Assembly (NCBI RefSeq): GCF_024809855.1
Contig: NZ_JANUEM010000006.1
Coordinates: 62,001-126,000 of the forward strand
Source of the DNA: Rheinheimera pacifica
GTDB lineage: Bacteria; Pseudomonadota; Gammaproteobacteria; Enterobacterales; Alteromonadaceae
Reading direction: 5' to 3'
Length of the DNA stretch: 64,000 bases
Position 1 is the stretch's first letter. Every line of letters begins with the position of its first letter. The notes under the pieces are model-generated. The model saw only the letters and a program-made list of their open reading frames with translations, was not told the DNA's origin and did no database searches. Made by a program: the position numbers and the translations under genes. Shown in pieces: positions 55,084 to 64,000 of the stretch.

Positions 55084-55159
55084 TGGTGGGTCATGATGAA
55101 TTCGAATCATCGACCAACGGATTAAAAGTCCGCTGCTCTACCAGCTGAGCTAATGACCC
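55084..55159 (-). tRNA. tRNA-Lys(TTT), copy 1, A53-U61 variant
   Basis: First in transcript order. 76 nt with CCA; T-stem GATGA/TCATC as in copy 2. Promoter elements lie 15-45 nt upstream. Confidence 0.95.
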
Positions 55160-55174
55160 TAACCGCGGACGCAT

Positions 55175-55202
55175 ATCTTACTGATTTACGGCTTTTGTGC
55201 AA
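55175..55202 (-). promoter_or_regulatory. Promoter of the tRNA-Lys array
   Basis: Minus-strand TTGCAC (55197-55202) and TAAGAT (55175-55180), 16 nt apart, followed by the GC-rich discriminator GCGTCCGCGG, a pattern linked with stringent control. Confidence 0.7.
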
Positions 55203-55277
55203 CCAAAAAGTGTTAAAAACCACGCCTATGTGGTCTGACTGCTCAAAATGCCAGCGTTTAGAGGTGTTAAAGCTTGC

Positions 55278-55303
55278 AGAAAAAACCCAGCCTAAGCTGG
55301 GTT
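55278..55303 (-). terminator. Terminator after cpoB
   Basis: AACCCAGC (55284-55291) pairs with GCTGGGTT (55296-55303), loop CTAA; a T-run follows on the minus strand. Ends the Tol-Pal operon. Confidence 0.88.
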
Positions 55304-55307
55304 CATA

Positions 55308-56111
55308 TTATTTAAGTGCGTTGATTCTATCCTGCGCCAGCTTCGCTGAAGTAGCGTTGGGCTGTTTTTCCAGCAGCTGGCGATAATATCGCAGTGCTGT
55401 ATTTTTGTCGTTCTCGCGCTCTGCCACCTGCCCTAATTTTAATAAGGCATCGGCCACTTTACCGGAATCCGGGAAGTTCTTCACTACCCGCTCAAAATGC
55501 GTCTTCGCTTTAGCCAGTTCATTATTGTTAAATAACAACTGTCCCAGCCAATAGTGTGCGTTAGGCGCATAGCCTGAATCAGGGTAACTCTTGATAAAGC
55601 TTTCGAACTCAGGAATTGCTGCATCATAGCGGCGATCTTTCAGCACCATATTTACCGCTTTATCATAGGCTTCATTTTCTGAAACATCAGATGAATACAC
55701 TGCAGTGCCCGTAGCTGGTGCCGGGGTATTAACAGGTATGGTCGGTATATTGGCAGACGGCGTTGTCTGTATAGCACTGACACGCCGGTCTATTTCCTGA
55801 TAAATATCGCGCTGACGCTGCAGGATTTCGTCAAGCTGATACGTATGTGTTTCAGTTACTCCGCGCAGCTCGCTAACTTCATCCAGCAACAATTGTAGCT
55901 GTTGTGCCATACGAAGCTGTGCTTCTGACCTTGCTTCAACAATACGTTCAAGCGCAGTTAAGCGTTGTTCTATAGAACCCGCAGGCTGAGCCTGTTGAGT
56001 AGTGCTAATAGCCGTTCGGTTGCGGTTAATATCAGTAACCGGTGCCGGATTTGCGATAGCACTGGCGTGAGCCAGTGTTATCGCTGTAAGCAGAGTATAT
56101 TTCACTGTCAT
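55308..56111 (-). CDS. cpoB: Cell division coordinator CpoB
   Basis: CpoB (YbgF) is a periplasmic TPR protein that links TolA with PBP1b during division. The product is 267 residues with a signal peptide (ending ASAIA). An N-terminal trimeric coiled coil (EQRLTALERIVEARSEAQL, ILQRQRDIYQEIDRR) and three C-terminal TPR-like repeats (YDKAVNMVLKDRRYDAAI, HYWLGQLLFNNNELAKAKTHF, LLKLGQVAERENDKNTAL) match the family. ATG 56111 preferred to TTG 56120; the ribosome site is weak. Last gene of the operon, 27 nt after pal. Confidence 0.92.
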   Translation of the reverse strand: MTVKYTLLTAITLAHASAIANPAPVTDINRNRTAISTTQQAQPAGSIEQRLTALERIVEARSEAQLRMAQQLQLLLDEVSELRGVTETHTYQLDEILQRQRDIYQEIDRRVSAIQTTPSANIPTIPVNTPAPATGTAVYSSDVSENEAYDKAVNMVLKDRRYDAAIPEFESFIKSYPDSGYAPNAHYWLGQLLFNNNELAKAKTHFERVVKNFPDSGKVADALLKLGQVAERENDKNTALRYYRQLLEKQPNATSAKLAQDRINALK

Positions 56112-56138
56112 GCGTATCAATATAGTAATGAGTCTGGA

Positions 56139-56660
56139 TTAGTAGACTAACACTGCACGACGGTTTTTAGCAAAGCCTGCTTCGCCACGTGATGTATCAG
56201 CTGGCTTTTCTTCACCGTAGCTTACAGTTGAGATTTGGCCAGCAGAAACACCCAGGTTTTGCAGATACTGTACTACAGAAATAGCACGACGCTCGCCCAG
56301 AGCGATGTTGTACTCTGGTGTGCCGCGCTCGTCAGTGTGGCCTTCAATAGTAACGCGAACACTTGGGTTAGCAGTTAAAAACGCACCGTGAGCTTGCAGT
56401 ACTTCAATAAACTCAGGACGTACAGTCGCTTTGTCAAAATCGAAGTAAACTGTATTTTCCTGACGCAGAGCTTCCAGCTTCTGGCGTAACTGCTCAGCTG
56501 GGCTTACCGTTTGGCTGGCGGTATCCACTTGCACAGTCTCGCGGCCAACACCAGAGGTATCAGCATCAGATGCGTCAGTTGAAGAAGTTGAGCTACAAGC
56601 AGCCATGGTCAGCACTGGTAATGCAATCAATAAACCTTTTAACACTTTATTTAATTTCAT
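56139..56660 (-). CDS. pal: Peptidoglycan-associated lipoprotein Pal
   Basis: Pal is an outer-membrane lipoprotein that binds peptidoglycan and TolB, supporting envelope constriction. The 173-residue chain has a lipobox (LTMAACSS, Cys about 22), an Ala/Ser/Asp-rich linker, and an OmpA-like C-terminal domain: [35 protein letters not shown] and [22 protein letters not shown] precedes the ATG. Confidence 0.97.
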   Translation of the reverse strand: MKLNKVLKGLLIALPVLTMAACSSTSSTDASDADTSGVGRETVQVDTASQTVSPAEQLRQKLEALRQENTVYFDFDKATVRPEFIEVLQAHGAFLTANPSVRVTIEGHTDERGTPEYNIALGERRAISVVQYLQNLGVSAGQISTVSYGEEKPADTSRGEAGFAKNRRAVLVY

Positions 56661-56700
56661 GATGTTGTCCTTAGTATTTAAATGTAATAACGCTTTTCTT

Positions 56701-58047
56701 TTATAAAAACGGCGACCACGACGGAGATTTAACTTGCCCTTCTACCGCCGGCAGACGCGCTTTAAAACGACCGTCCATAGAAACCAGTGCTAACACCTGC
56801 GAAGAACCATGAGTGGTACTATAAATAATCATAGAACCATTTGGCGCCACGCTGGGTGACTCGTCCAGATTTGTTTTTGTTAACACTTGCATAAAACGGG
56901 TCTGACGATCCATTTTTGCAATGTGATACTGACCTCTGGTGCGATTCACCATTACAACCGAATGTCCATCCGGAGTGTAAGAGCCCGCCAGATTCATTTC
57001 ACCTTCAAAGGTTAAACGTCTGGTCGCACCCGTTAACAAATTTACGCTATAAAGTTGCGGATTGCCACCTCGCTCCGAACTAAATAGCAGCTCCTTACCA
57101 TCAGGCGACCACGACGGTTCAGTGTCGATAGCGCGATGATTTGTTATCCGCGTCAATGCCTTGGTAGCAACTTCCATCACATAGATTTCTGCATTTCCGT
57201 CTTTCGACAGCACCATGGCTAAACGCTTCCCGTCCGGCGACCATGCTGGCGCACCGTTAATACCCGGTGAACTGCTTAACATAGTACGACGTCCGCTATA
57301 AATATCCTGAATATAAATCTGTGACTGGCGTTTCTCAAATGTTACATAAGCCAATTTGGTGCCATCAGGCGACCAGCTTGGCGACATTAATGGCTCTCTC
57401 GAGCGCAATAACACTTGCTCATTTGCACCATCATAATCAGCAACAACCAATTGATAAGGGAACTGTTGATTACGATTTACCAAAACATAGGCAATTTTGG
57501 TTAAAAATGCTCCGCGCTCACCGGTCAGCTTTTCATATACTATATCGCTGATACGGTGGGCATACTGACGGAATTGGCTGCCATTAATGATGGTTTCCCG
57601 GCTATCAAGAATATGAGCATTACTGCCGGTTAAACGGCCAGCATTTAATGATTGCCTGTCTGCGCTGTTACTACCCTTTAAAACATCAATTAATTCAAAG
57701 CTAACAGTATAACGATCAATACCGATTTCTGTTATCTGGCCAATAACAATAGCCTCAACACCTTCACGTGCCCAGGCTGCGTAATCAATTTGTGCTGACG
57801 TTGGTGGCCGCTGTGGCATTTTTATACTGGCCAGCGGGCTAAATTTGCCGCTGCGCATCAGATCCGCCGCAATCACTTCATCTATACGCTCTTTAGGTAA
57901 ATTAGCGCCTTTAAAAGTAAATGGTAGTATTGCGATTGGCCGGGCAGAGTCGATACCCTCGGTAATCACAATTTCTAAAGATGCCTGAGCAACTGAACTT
58001 AACATCAGCAATATAATAACAACTGCATTTCTGAACAATTTAAACAT
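56701..58047 (-). CDS. tolB: Tol-Pal system beta-propeller protein TolB
   Basis: TolB is a periplasmic protein with an N-terminal domain and a six-bladed propeller that binds Pal. The 448-residue protein has a signal peptide (about 1-23), the N-terminal domain ([11 protein letters not shown] onward) and repeated blade motifs [35 protein letters not shown] and [19 protein letters not shown] 58047 starts 2 nt after the tolA stop; a TTG upstream overlaps tolA. Confidence 0.96.
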   Translation of the reverse strand: MFKLFRNAVVIILLMLSSVAQASLEIVITEGIDSARPIAILPFTFKGANLPKERIDEVIAADLMRSGKFSPLASIKMPQRPPTSAQIDYAAWAREGVEAIVIGQITEIGIDRYTVSFELIDVLKGSNSADRQSLNAGRLTGSNAHILDSRETIINGSQFRQYAHRISDIVYEKLTGERGAFLTKIAYVLVNRNQQFPYQLVVADYDGANEQVLLRSREPLMSPSWSPDGTKLAYVTFEKRQSQIYIQDIYSGRRTMLSSSPGINGAPAWSPDGKRLAMVLSKDGNAEIYVMEVATKALTRITNHRAIDTEPSWSPDGKELLFSSERGGNPQLYSVNLLTGATRRLTFEGEMNLAGSYTPDGHSVVMVNRTRGQYHIAKMDRQTRFMQVLTKTNLDESPSVAPNGSMIIYSTTHGSSQVLALVSMDGRFKARLPAVEGQVKSPSWSPFL

Positions 58048-58049
58048 AA

Positions 58050-58967
58050 TCAAAATTCTGGACTCACCGTTAAGTTAATGTCTTTCAACTGGTTATACAC
58101 ATCCGGGTCTGGCGACACAGGCAAAGTACCTGCGCGGTTTACAGCCCGTACAGCGGCGTCACATACTGTTTTGTCACCGCTGATAACACCAACATTAGTA
58201 ACAAAACCATTACTCGCTAGGCGAATATTTATCCGGCACGACCGGCCACGCATACTTTCATCAACCAACAAATTTCGCTGCACTGCATCGCGTATCAGCG
58301 CTGTATAACGCTGCACTTCGGTTGCAGCCTGCCTTGCTCTGGCAGCTGAACGGGCCTGAGCTTCTTTAGCCATCTGCTCTTGCATAGCTCTTTCCTGCTC
58401 AGCACGCTCTTTCGCTTCTGCAGCCTGACGGGCGCGCTCCGCAGCCGCTTTTTCTGCTGCTTCCTGCTCAGCTTTACGTTTTTGCTCTGCTGCTTTGGCT
58501 GCGTCTTCCGCTTTTTTCCGCTCTTGTTCTTTTGCTATTCTGGCTTGCTCTGCTTCACGCGCTTTAGCCGCTTCCTGCTCCTGCTGCTTTTTCGCATCTG
58601 CTGCAGCAGCTCTGGCACGCTGCGCTTCTTCATCTGCCTGGCGTTTCTCAGCAGCTACCCGCTTCAAACGTGCTTCTTCTTCGGCACGATTTCTTTCTGC
58701 CTGCTGCGCCCGGCGTTCTAAATCACGAATACGCTTTTCTTCAGCAGCACGGGCGTTGTCACGCTCCTGCTGCATTTGCTGTACCCGGCTGTTTAACTGC
58801 TGCTGATCTACCGCTACGGCTTCAATTGGTGCTTTGCCTTCAGATTCCTGGCTAACACTCACCATTTCAGGCGTACTGGAAAAATCTGCACCAAAAACCA
58901 GCACTATCACTATAGCCAAATGCAGACCAAGCGATTTTGCCAGTTGTGGATCTATTGCAACAGCCAT
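58050..58967 (-). CDS. tolA: TolA
   Basis: TolA spans from the inner membrane to Pal. A 305-residue protein with an N-terminal helix (about 9-30), a long Ala/Glu/Lys/Arg-rich coiled coil (about 55-205) and a C-terminal domain ([19 protein letters not shown], then [18 protein letters not shown] and [20 protein letters not shown]) that meets TolB/Pal. The compositional bias of the middle explains large antisense ORFs there. It starts 1 nt after tolR. Confidence 0.94.
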   Translation of the reverse strand: MAVAIDPQLAKSLGLHLAIVIVLVFGADFSSTPEMVSVSQESEGKAPIEAVAVDQQQLNSRVQQMQQERDNARAAEEKRIRDLERRAQQAERNRAEEEARLKRVAAEKRQADEEAQRARAAAADAKKQQEQEAAKAREAEQARIAKEQERKKAEDAAKAAEQKRKAEQEAAEKAAAERARQAAEAKERAEQERAMQEQMAKEAQARSAARARQAATEVQRYTALIRDAVQRNLLVDESMRGRSCRINIRLASNGFVTNVGVISGDKTVCDAAVRAVNRAGTLPVSPDPDVYNQLKDINLTVSPEF

Positions 58968-58968
58968 T

Positions 58969-59400
58969 TTAATTTGAATCCACGTTATCTGTCATCAGGC
59001 CTACAGAAGGTGCACCGGCACCTTTAAGCACATTGATCAGGCGGATAACAGCATCATAACTAACCTTACGATCACCCTTTACTATCACTTGCGTACCCGG
59101 CTCTATTTTCAGCCAGCTGGCTACTTCCACCGTTAACTCAGCCGCAGTAAATGGCCCCTGCTGTTTGCCATCTTTCTCAAAATAGTACAAACCGTCCTGA
59201 TCTACTGTGGCGACAAGCGGTGTTTTACCGTCTTGCATTTGCTTTATAGGCTCTGCTGCTGATTTAGGTAATTCTACCTTCACGCCCTGAGTAATCAGCG
59301 GCGTGGTTACCATAAAAATAACCAACAGCACTAACATAACATCGATATAGGGCACTACGTTTATTTCAGCCTTTAAACGACGTTTTTTACGTACATACAT
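58969..59400 (-). CDS. tolR: TolR
   Basis: TolR is the ExbD-like inner-membrane partner of TolQ. The 143-residue protein begins with a basic region (RKKRRLKAEINVVPYIDV), one membrane helix with the proton-linked Asp in YIDVMLVLLVIFMVTTP (about 20-36), and a periplasmic domain ending VGLMTDNVDSN. It overlaps tolQ by one base (TGATG). Confidence 0.96.
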   Translation of the reverse strand: MYVRKKRRLKAEINVVPYIDVMLVLLVIFMVTTPLITQGVKVELPKSAAEPIKQMQDGKTPLVATVDQDGLYYFEKDGKQQGPFTAAELTVEVASWLKIEPGTQVIVKGDRKVSYDAVIRLINVLKGAGAPSVGLMTDNVDSN

Positions 59401-60089
59401 CAGGCAGCTTCTCCGCCGTTAGATACAGCCTGCCGGTGCAGAATATTGGCAAACTCTTCAACAAAGTTGGCATAGCTGCTTTCCAGCACTTCTACCTGAT
59501 GTGAAAATTTGTTGTAAGCAATTACCGCAGGAATTGCAGCAAATAAACCAATTGCCGTGGCAATAAGTGCTTCGGCAATACCCGGTGCTACCATTGCAAG
59601 CGTAGCTTGTTCTACGGCACCTAAAGCAATAAATGAGTTCATAATACCCCATACTGTGCCAAACAGGCCGATATAGGGGCTGATAGAACCAACCGTCGCT
59701 AAAAACGGTAAATGCATTTCCAGCCGCTCTACCTCGCGCGATAAGCCAACCCGCATTGCACGTTGCGTACCTTCCATTACAGCGGCAGGTTGCCGGCTGT
59801 TGGTTTTATGCAGGCGGGCAAACTCTTTAAAACCGGCTTTAAACAGGGCTTCTAAACCATTGTTGGATGCTCTGGCACTGACTTCGTTGTATAACTTAGC
59901 TAAATCAACACCCGACCAAAATTTATCTTCAAACTTCTTTGCCTCAACCACAGCTTCACTTAAGGCTTTACGGCGGCGGAAAATCATAGTCCATGACATT
60001 ACTGACATTGCCAGTAAAATCAACATAACCAGTTGCACAACAAAACTGGCCTCGATCAACAAACTTAAAATAGAAATTTCACCTGCCAC
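59400..60089 (-). CDS. tolQ: TolQ
   Basis: TolQ is the ExbB/MotA-like channel that uses the proton gradient to drive TolA. The 229-residue protein has three membrane helices (about 15-37, 135-160 and 170-195), with [17 protein letters not shown] and [24 protein letters not shown] typical. It overlaps the 3' end of ybgC by 11 nt, so the two are translationally linked. Confidence 0.97.
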   Translation of the reverse strand: MAGEISILSLLIEASFVVQLVMLILLAMSVMSWTMIFRRRKALSEAVVEAKKFEDKFWSGVDLAKLYNEVSARASNNGLEALFKAGFKEFARLHKTNSRQPAAVMEGTQRAMRVGLSREVERLEMHLPFLATVGSISPYIGLFGTVWGIMNSFIALGAVEQATLAMVAPGIAEALIATAIGLFAAIPAVIAYNKFSHQVEVLESSYANFVEEFANILHRQAVSNGGEAA

Positions 60090-60489
60090 GCGCTAACACC
60101 TCTGACACTTCGGCCGGAAAAGCCCTTGCCTTCATCTCCTGTAGTGAAATACAGGCTACTTTAATACGTGCTGAACAAATTAACTCTGCAGCACCATTAT
60201 GAATATTTTGCTCAAAAACCATACTAGCTTGCTTTAAGGTACTGATTTGGCTATACACCGTCAATAATTCATTAAACCTCGCTGGCTTTTTGTTATCCAT
60301 TAAAACTTGCGTAACAACAAAAGCGACATTATTTGACAATAATAAATCCTGTTCAATACCCAGGGCGCGCAACCATTCGGTGCGCGCTCGTTCAAAAAAT
60401 TTTAAATAATTAGCATAATATACTATCCCCCCTGCATCGGTATCTTCATAGTACACACGCACAGGGAATGTAAAGACTGTTTCTGACAT
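60079..60489 (-). CDS. ybgC: Acyl-CoA thioesterase YbgC
   Basis: YbgC is a small hotdog-fold thioesterase placed before tolQ in most gammaproteobacteria. The 136-residue protein has [33 protein letters not shown] (read in parts), which contains the catalytic Asp/His-type signature of the family. It is thought to act on short acyl-CoA or acyl-ACP linked to phospholipid synthesis. ATG 60489 was chosen over 60495. First gene of the Tol-Pal operon. Confidence 0.94.
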   Translation of the reverse strand: MSETVFTFPVRVYYEDTDAGGIVYYANYLKFFERARTEWLRALGIEQDLLLSNNVAFVVTQVLMDNKKPARFNELLTVYSQISTLKQASMVFEQNIHNGAAELICSARIKVACISLQEMKARAFPAEVSEVLARGR

Positions 60490-60872
60490 GAGCATTCACT
60501 TTAATTGCTGCATATGATAAGTAAGCCGGAGCACTAACTCAATTGCCTGACAAGCAGAACGGCAACTATATTTTTCTTCATCGGCTACTTGTAATTTTCA
60601 TTTGTTTCTGTTGACCCATATCACTTTGTGAGGTTCCGTAAAAAATACATTTTTTATGCCTCATTTAATCTTATATGCCAGACACACTTAGCCCAACACC
60701 TACTTATGGAAACCCGATAAAAAGTAATGTGCCGTATCTTCCATGCTAAAGATTAACCCTAGATGAACAGCACCCTTGCGAGGAGACTAGCCCACATATT
60801 GGCTAAATTTAACGCGAGCCCACCACATCAACGCATTAGTTTTTTTAATGTCGCGACGCTAAATTTTCTCGT

Positions 60873-60901
60873 TTGAAGTAATTACTCGAAATCCTTATTA
60901 T
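60873..60901 (+). promoter_or_regulatory. Promoter of the candidate small RNA
   Basis: TTGAAG (60873-60878) and TATTAT (60896-60901) are exactly 17 nt apart, a good sigma-70 pair facing right, away from any annotated gene. Start predicted near 60908. Confidence 0.55.
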
Positions 60902-60907
60902 TACACC

Positions 60908-61084
60908 TGTGTTCTGAGCTAGCGCAAAAGTGAGGCAAGAAGTTACCGCACTTTAGTGAAGATCATTTGGCAGCGAGATTTGTGTTATTACCAAATTTTG
61001 TTGCTGCTTAAGCATGTTCCCTGGATTTTTTGAAGCACTCCTTCAACTTGTTGTATTGCCCGCTCCCTGAGCGGGCTTTTTTTT
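60908..61084 (+). ncRNA. Candidate small RNA, about 177 nt
   Basis: The interval runs from the predicted start to a clear intrinsic terminator (GCCCGCT 61058-61064 with AGCGGGC 61070-61076, then eight T). No ORF over 20 codons with a good ribosome site lies inside; an 18-codon frame (61014-61070) starts MFPGFF. There are no plus-strand genes near it that would need this terminator. It does not look like RNase P, tmRNA or 6S RNA. Confidence 0.5.
61058..61084 (+). terminator. Orphan plus-strand terminator
   Basis: A 7-bp GC-rich stem with loop CCCTG followed by eight T. Both flanking genes are on the minus strand, so it must belong to an unannotated plus-strand transcript. Confidence 0.88.
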
Positions 61085-61234
61085 ATTCCCGCCCCATTTT
61101 AACCCGCAGTGTTGTTGGCTGCATTCGATCATTCCAATCACACAGGAAACTATGTTCATGGGGTCGCGCTGGCGTTCCAGCTCGCTCATTTGCTGCCTAA
61201 CTGCAGCTTAAACTGGTTAGGGAATGTCTATTTA

Positions 61235-62245
61235 CTAATCTGTTTGCGGTAAGTCAAAGCCAAAGTGCTGATACGCCCGTAGTGAGACAATACGGCCGCG
61301 CGGGGTACGCTGAATAAAGCCCTGCTGTATTAAAAATGGCTCTATTACATCTTCAATAGTATCTTTTTCTTCGCCAATAGCGGCAGCTAAGTTATCTAGG
61401 CCAACCGGGCCACCCATAAACTTTTCAATAATCGCCAGCATAAGCTTACGGTCCATATAGTCGAAGCCTTCAGAATCAACATCTACCATTAACAGCGCCT
61501 GTGCCGCTATGTCTACCGTTACCTCACCATTGGCTTTAACCTGAGCATAATCGCGCACACGGCGTAGCAAACGGTTAGCGATACGGGGCGTACCACGCGA
61601 GCGCCGGGCAATTTCTGTCGCACCGGCTTCGTCTAACACTAAGTTGAGAAAATGTGCTGACCGCAGAATAATTTGAGTTAACTCTGCTACTTTATAAAAC
61701 TCCAGCCGCTGCACTATGCCAAAACGGTCACGCAGCGGTGAGGTTAACGCACCCGCCCGAGTAGTGGCACCAACCAGGGTAAAAGGCGGTAAGTCCAGCT
61801 TAATAGAGCGAGCCGCCGGGCCCTCGCCTATCATAATATCCAGCTGATAATCTTCCATTGCCGGATAAAGAATTTCTTCCACTGCTGGGCTTAAACGATG
61901 GATCTCATCAATAAACAGCACATCATTGGGCTCAAGGTTGGTTAGCAGTGCCGCCAGATCACCGGCTTTTTCCAATACCGGGCCGGAAGTAGTTTTAATA
62001 TTTACACCCATCTCATTGGCTACAATCATTGCCAGTGTCGTTTTACCCAAACCCGGCGGGCCAAATATCAGCAGGTGGTCCAACGGGTCCCCCCGGCCAC
62101 GGGCTGCCTCAATAAAAATGGCCATCTGCTGACAAACATGCTCTTGCCCGGTGTAGTCGGCCAGGGTTTTGGGCCTTATCGCGCGGTCAATTACCTCGTC
62201 TTCGCGGGTGGCACTGGTTTGAATTAAACGATCAGCTTCTATCAT
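61235..62245 (-). CDS. ruvB: Holliday junction branch migration helicase RuvB
   Basis: RuvB is the hexameric AAA+ motor that pulls DNA through RuvA-bound Holliday junctions. The 336-residue protein has Walker [15 protein letters not shown] (about 60-73), Walker [11 protein letters not shown] (about 108), sensor residues in [18 protein letters not shown] and the C-terminal winged helix ([18 protein letters not shown]). It starts 3 nt after the ruvA stop. Confidence 0.97.
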   Translation of the reverse strand: MIEADRLIQTSATREDEVIDRAIRPKTLADYTGQEHVCQQMAIFIEAARGRGDPLDHLLIFGPPGLGKTTLAMIVANEMGVNIKTTSGPVLEKAGDLAALLTNLEPNDVLFIDEIHRLSPAVEEILYPAMEDYQLDIMIGEGPAARSIKLDLPPFTLVGATTRAGALTSPLRDRFGIVQRLEFYKVAELTQIILRSAHFLNLVLDEAGATEIARRSRGTPRIANRLLRRVRDYAQVKANGEVTVDIAAQALLMVDVDSEGFDYMDRKLMLAIIEKFMGGPVGLDNLAAAIGEEKDTIEDVIEPFLIQQGFIQRTPRGRIVSLRAYQHFGFDLPQTD

Positions 62246-62248
62246 GGC

Positions 62249-62869
62249 TTACATCATGCTCCGCAGCGCTGCTTTAATAAGCTGTTCACTGCTCATTCCG
62301 CTTTGTTTAGTCTTTTGTACAGCTTTATCAGCTTGCAACTGGCTGTAACCCAGCGACACCAAGGCGCTGGCTGCATCTTGCTCTGCACTTTGCTCAGGGC
62401 TGAAAACCGCTTCATCATCTTGCAACACTAAGCCATCGGTAACCGGCGTGTTGGGCGCTATGCCCCAGTCTTTTAACCGGTCACGCATTTCTACCACTAA
62501 ACGCTCTGCCGTTTTTTTGCCCACTCCCGGTAACTTCACCAGGGTGCTGACATCGTCAAGTTGGACACAGCGCACAAATTGCTGCGCGGTCATACCGGAT
62601 AATATCGTCAGCGCTAATTTGGGGCCGACGCCGTTGGCTTTAATAAGTTGACGAAACAGTGCGCGCTCAGCCTGATTAATAAAGCCGTATAGCAACTGCG
62701 CATCTTCACGTACAACAAAATGGGTATAAATAGTAGCTTCAACACCTATAGCCGGTAGCTGATAAAAGCTGGTCAGCGGTAGCTGTACTTCATAGCCGAC
62801 ACCGGCCACTTCTATTAATAAGTCCGGCGCCTGCTTTTCCAGCAAAATACCGCGTAAACGTCCAATCAT
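62249..62869 (-). CDS. ruvA: Holliday junction DNA helicase RuvA
   Basis: RuvA binds four-way junctions and loads RuvB. The 206-residue protein has the N-terminal OB fold ([20 protein letters not shown]), the two helix-hairpin-helix motifs ([16 protein letters not shown] and [18 protein letters not shown], about 76 and 110) and a C-terminal three-helix domain that contacts RuvB ([16 protein letters not shown]). Standard length. Confidence 0.96.
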   Translation of the reverse strand: MIGRLRGILLEKQAPDLLIEVAGVGYEVQLPLTSFYQLPAIGVEATIYTHFVVREDAQLLYGFINQAERALFRQLIKANGVGPKLALTILSGMTAQQFVRCVQLDDVSTLVKLPGVGKKTAERLVVEMRDRLKDWGIAPNTPVTDGLVLQDDEAVFSPEQSAEQDAASALVSLGYSQLQADKAVQKTKQSGMSSEQLIKAALRSMM

Positions 62870-62903
62870 AAGGTCTGCTTATAGAATAAGGTGATAAATC
62901 TGC

Positions 62904-63428
62904 TTAGCGTAACCGGCCACGCACGGTTTTACGCGCCTGCCCAGCCAAACTGATTAAACTCTGCTGAGTATGCCCATGACACAGGGCTACTGCAAGCGCA
63001 TCGGCGGCGTCGGCCTGCGGGTTAGCCGGTAATTTGAGTAAGGTACGTACCATATGCTGCACCTGGGCTTTGTCAGCAGCGCCGGTGCCAACCACTGATT
63101 GCTTAACCTGACGCGCTGAGTATTCGTACACCTCAAGCCCGGCATGTTTGGCAGCAACAATGGCAGCACCGCGTGCCTGCCCCAGTTTTAACGCGGAGTC
63201 GGCATTACGCGCCATAAACACCTGTTCAATAGCAAAAATAGTTGGCCGGGTTTGGCTGATAATTTCGCTGACACCATTGAAAATATCCAGCAAGCGCTCA
63301 GGTAGTAAATCAGTAGTGGTAAGCCGGATACAACCGCTGGCGACATACTCGAATTTCATGCCTACCTGGCGCACTACACCATAACCGGTTAAGCGGCTGC
63401 CAGGGTCAATACCCAGAATAATATTCAC
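62904..63428 (-). CDS. ruvC: Crossover junction endodeoxyribonuclease RuvC
   Basis: RuvC resolves Holliday junctions by paired nicks. The 174-residue RNase H-like protein has catalytic Asp in [13 protein letters not shown] (about 7), Glu in [11 protein letters not shown] (about 66) and Asp pairs in [15 protein letters not shown] (about 140-143). The start is GTG at 63428. It lies 13 nt after yebC and 34 nt before ruvA, the usual gammaproteobacterial order. Confidence 0.96.
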   Translation of the reverse strand: MNIILGIDPGSRLTGYGVVRQVGMKFEYVASGCIRLTTTDLLPERLLDIFNGVSEIISQTRPTIFAIEQVFMARNADSALKLGQARGAAIVAAKHAGLEVYEYSARQVKQSVVGTGAADKAQVQHMVRTLLKLPANPQADAADALAVALCHGHTQQSLISLAGQARKTVRGRLR

Positions 63429-63441
63429 TATTGCGCCACGC

Positions 63442-64000
63442 TTAACCGTGCTCGGCCATCAGTTCGTCACTGATATCGGCATTGTGATACACATTTTGCA
63501 CGTCGTCTGAGTCTTCCAACTGATCAAGCAGTTTAAAAAACGCCGCCACATGATCAGCATCTACCTCAGCGCGGGTGGCAGGTATTAAGGTCACTTCGCT
63601 GCTATCAGGCATAAAACCGCCAGCTACCAGCGCGTCTTTCACATCATTAAACTGCTCAGCAGCTGTCAGCACTTCAAAGCTGCCATCTTCATGGCTTAGG
63701 ATATCTTCGGCACCAGCATTCAGTGCCGCTTCCATCAAGCTGTCTTCATCCATGCCGGGAGCAAACACCAGCACGCCACGGCGGCTGAATAAATAGGCTA
63801 CTGAGCCGCTGGTGCCCAGGCTGCCGCCAGCTTTAGTAAACGCATGGCGTACATCAGCTACGGTACGTTTATGGTTGTCAGTCATGGTTTCAACAATTAC
63901 CGCCACGCCGTTCGGGCCATAGCCTTCGTAAACTAACTCTTCGTAGTTTTCACCCTCGCTGGCACCGGCACCGCGCTTTATAGCGCGATCTATGGTATCG
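63442..64000 (-). CDS. yebC: YebC/PmpR family protein (canonical), N-terminus beyond window
   Basis: The last 185 or so residues of a YebC protein are in the window; the frame is open to 64000. Visible: [23 protein letters not shown] (read in parts), [43 protein letters not shown] and the acidic end [21 protein letters not shown]. This is the canonical ruvC neighbour, distinct from the YeeN-like paralogue at 46756. Confidence 0.94.
   Translation of the reverse strand, partial: DTIDRAIKRGAGASEGENYEELVYEGYGPNGVAVIVETMTDNHKRTVADVRHAFTKAGGSLGTSGSVAYLFSRRGVLVFAPGMDEDSLMEAALNAGAEDILSHEDGSFEVLTAAEQFNDVKDALVAGGFMPDSSEVTLIPATRAEVDADHVAAFFKLLDQLEDSDDVQNVYHNADISDELMAEHG

Larger units (their letters stand above)
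60490..61234. other. Long intergenic region between ybgC and ruvB, 745 nt
   Basis: No ORF over 60 codons was seen here. It contains the ybgC promoter side (60490-60660), the probable small RNA gene at 60908-61084 and, at 61140-61211, a 19-codon ORF with a good ribosome site but no homology. The remaining sequence is AT-rich and unexplained. Confidence 0.6.

Noticed and set aside
58380..58855. Long antisense ORFs over tolA
   Set aside because: They arise from the Ala/Glu/Lys/Arg codon bias of the tolA coiled coil.
61152..61211. 19-codon ORF with AGGAAACT ribosome site near ruvB
   Set aside because: No homology, biased Ser/Cys/Arg content, and no downstream terminator; kept only as a note.
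1..64000. CRISPR, IS element, prophage or integron
   Set aside because: No regular direct-repeat array, no transposase, integrase, capsid or attC-type site was seen on either strand.

Overview
This window looks like chromosomal DNA of a free-living gammaproteobacterium with roughly balanced GC. The gene set fits the Alteromonadales/Chromatiaceae-like group that holds Rheinheimera, Alishewanella and Arsukibacterium. That placement is inferred from gene content and protein style, not from a marker-gene comparison. Evidence for a gammaproteobacterium: pdxB-asd-fimV order, a trp operon with an attenuator and fused trpCF beside rnm-yciO-scpAB-rluB, ybgC-tolQRAB-pal-cpoB, and yebC-ruvCAB. No insertion sequence, prophage, integron or CRISPR array was seen, so this is mostly core genome.

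Layout. 1-4 kb: fimV (cut by the window edge), asd and pdxB. 4-6.3 kb: a three-gene operon (PepSY membrane protein, DUF2271, DUF4198) behind a promoter whose spacer holds a Fur-box-like palindrome. 6.3-9.2 kb: folE, a DUF2750 gene and ettA. 9.2-13 kb: small secreted or unknown proteins, including a 50-residue gene with a strong terminator. 13-18.6 kb: manC, can, purU and trmO overlapping a kelch protein gene. 18.6-24.6 kb: proS, an NSS transporter, yciI, galE, an orphan LuxR-type DNA-binding domain and an SDR. 24.6-28.6 kb: rluB, scpB, scpA, yciO and rnm on the minus strand. 28.7-35.6 kb: the trp operon (trpL attenuator, then E-G-D-CF-B-A) on the plus strand, read divergently from rnm.

35.6-44.7 kb: a SlyD-like isomerase, PQQ-type dehydrogenase, hemH, a very large atypical family-51 glycosyltransferase/PBP, a diguanylate cyclase, a HAD phosphatase, yccF and an alkyltransferase-like protein. 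44.7-46 kb: an unrecognised three-gene operon whose first product carries three identical ten-residue repeats and which has a possible sigma-54 promoter. 46-53.4 kb: acpH, a YebC paralogue, a cytochrome b562-like protein, an M19 dipeptidase, DUF445, yjjX, a 497-residue exported protein of unknown function and a 2OG-Fe(II) oxygenase. 53.4-55.2 kb: tRNA-Ser(GGA), nadA and four tandem tRNA-Lys(TTT). 55.3-60.5 kb: the Tol-Pal operon. 60.5-61.2 kb: an intergenic region with a promoter and terminator that could define a small RNA of about 177 nt. 61.2-64 kb: ruvB, ruvA, ruvC and yebC (cut by the window edge).

The most unusual items are the GNGAGIEPPK repeat operon (44720-45882), the possible small RNA (60908-61084), two tRNA-Lys copies lacking the normal G53-C61 pair, an alternative pairing in the trp leader, the expanded PBP-like protein and the isolated 497-residue exported protein.
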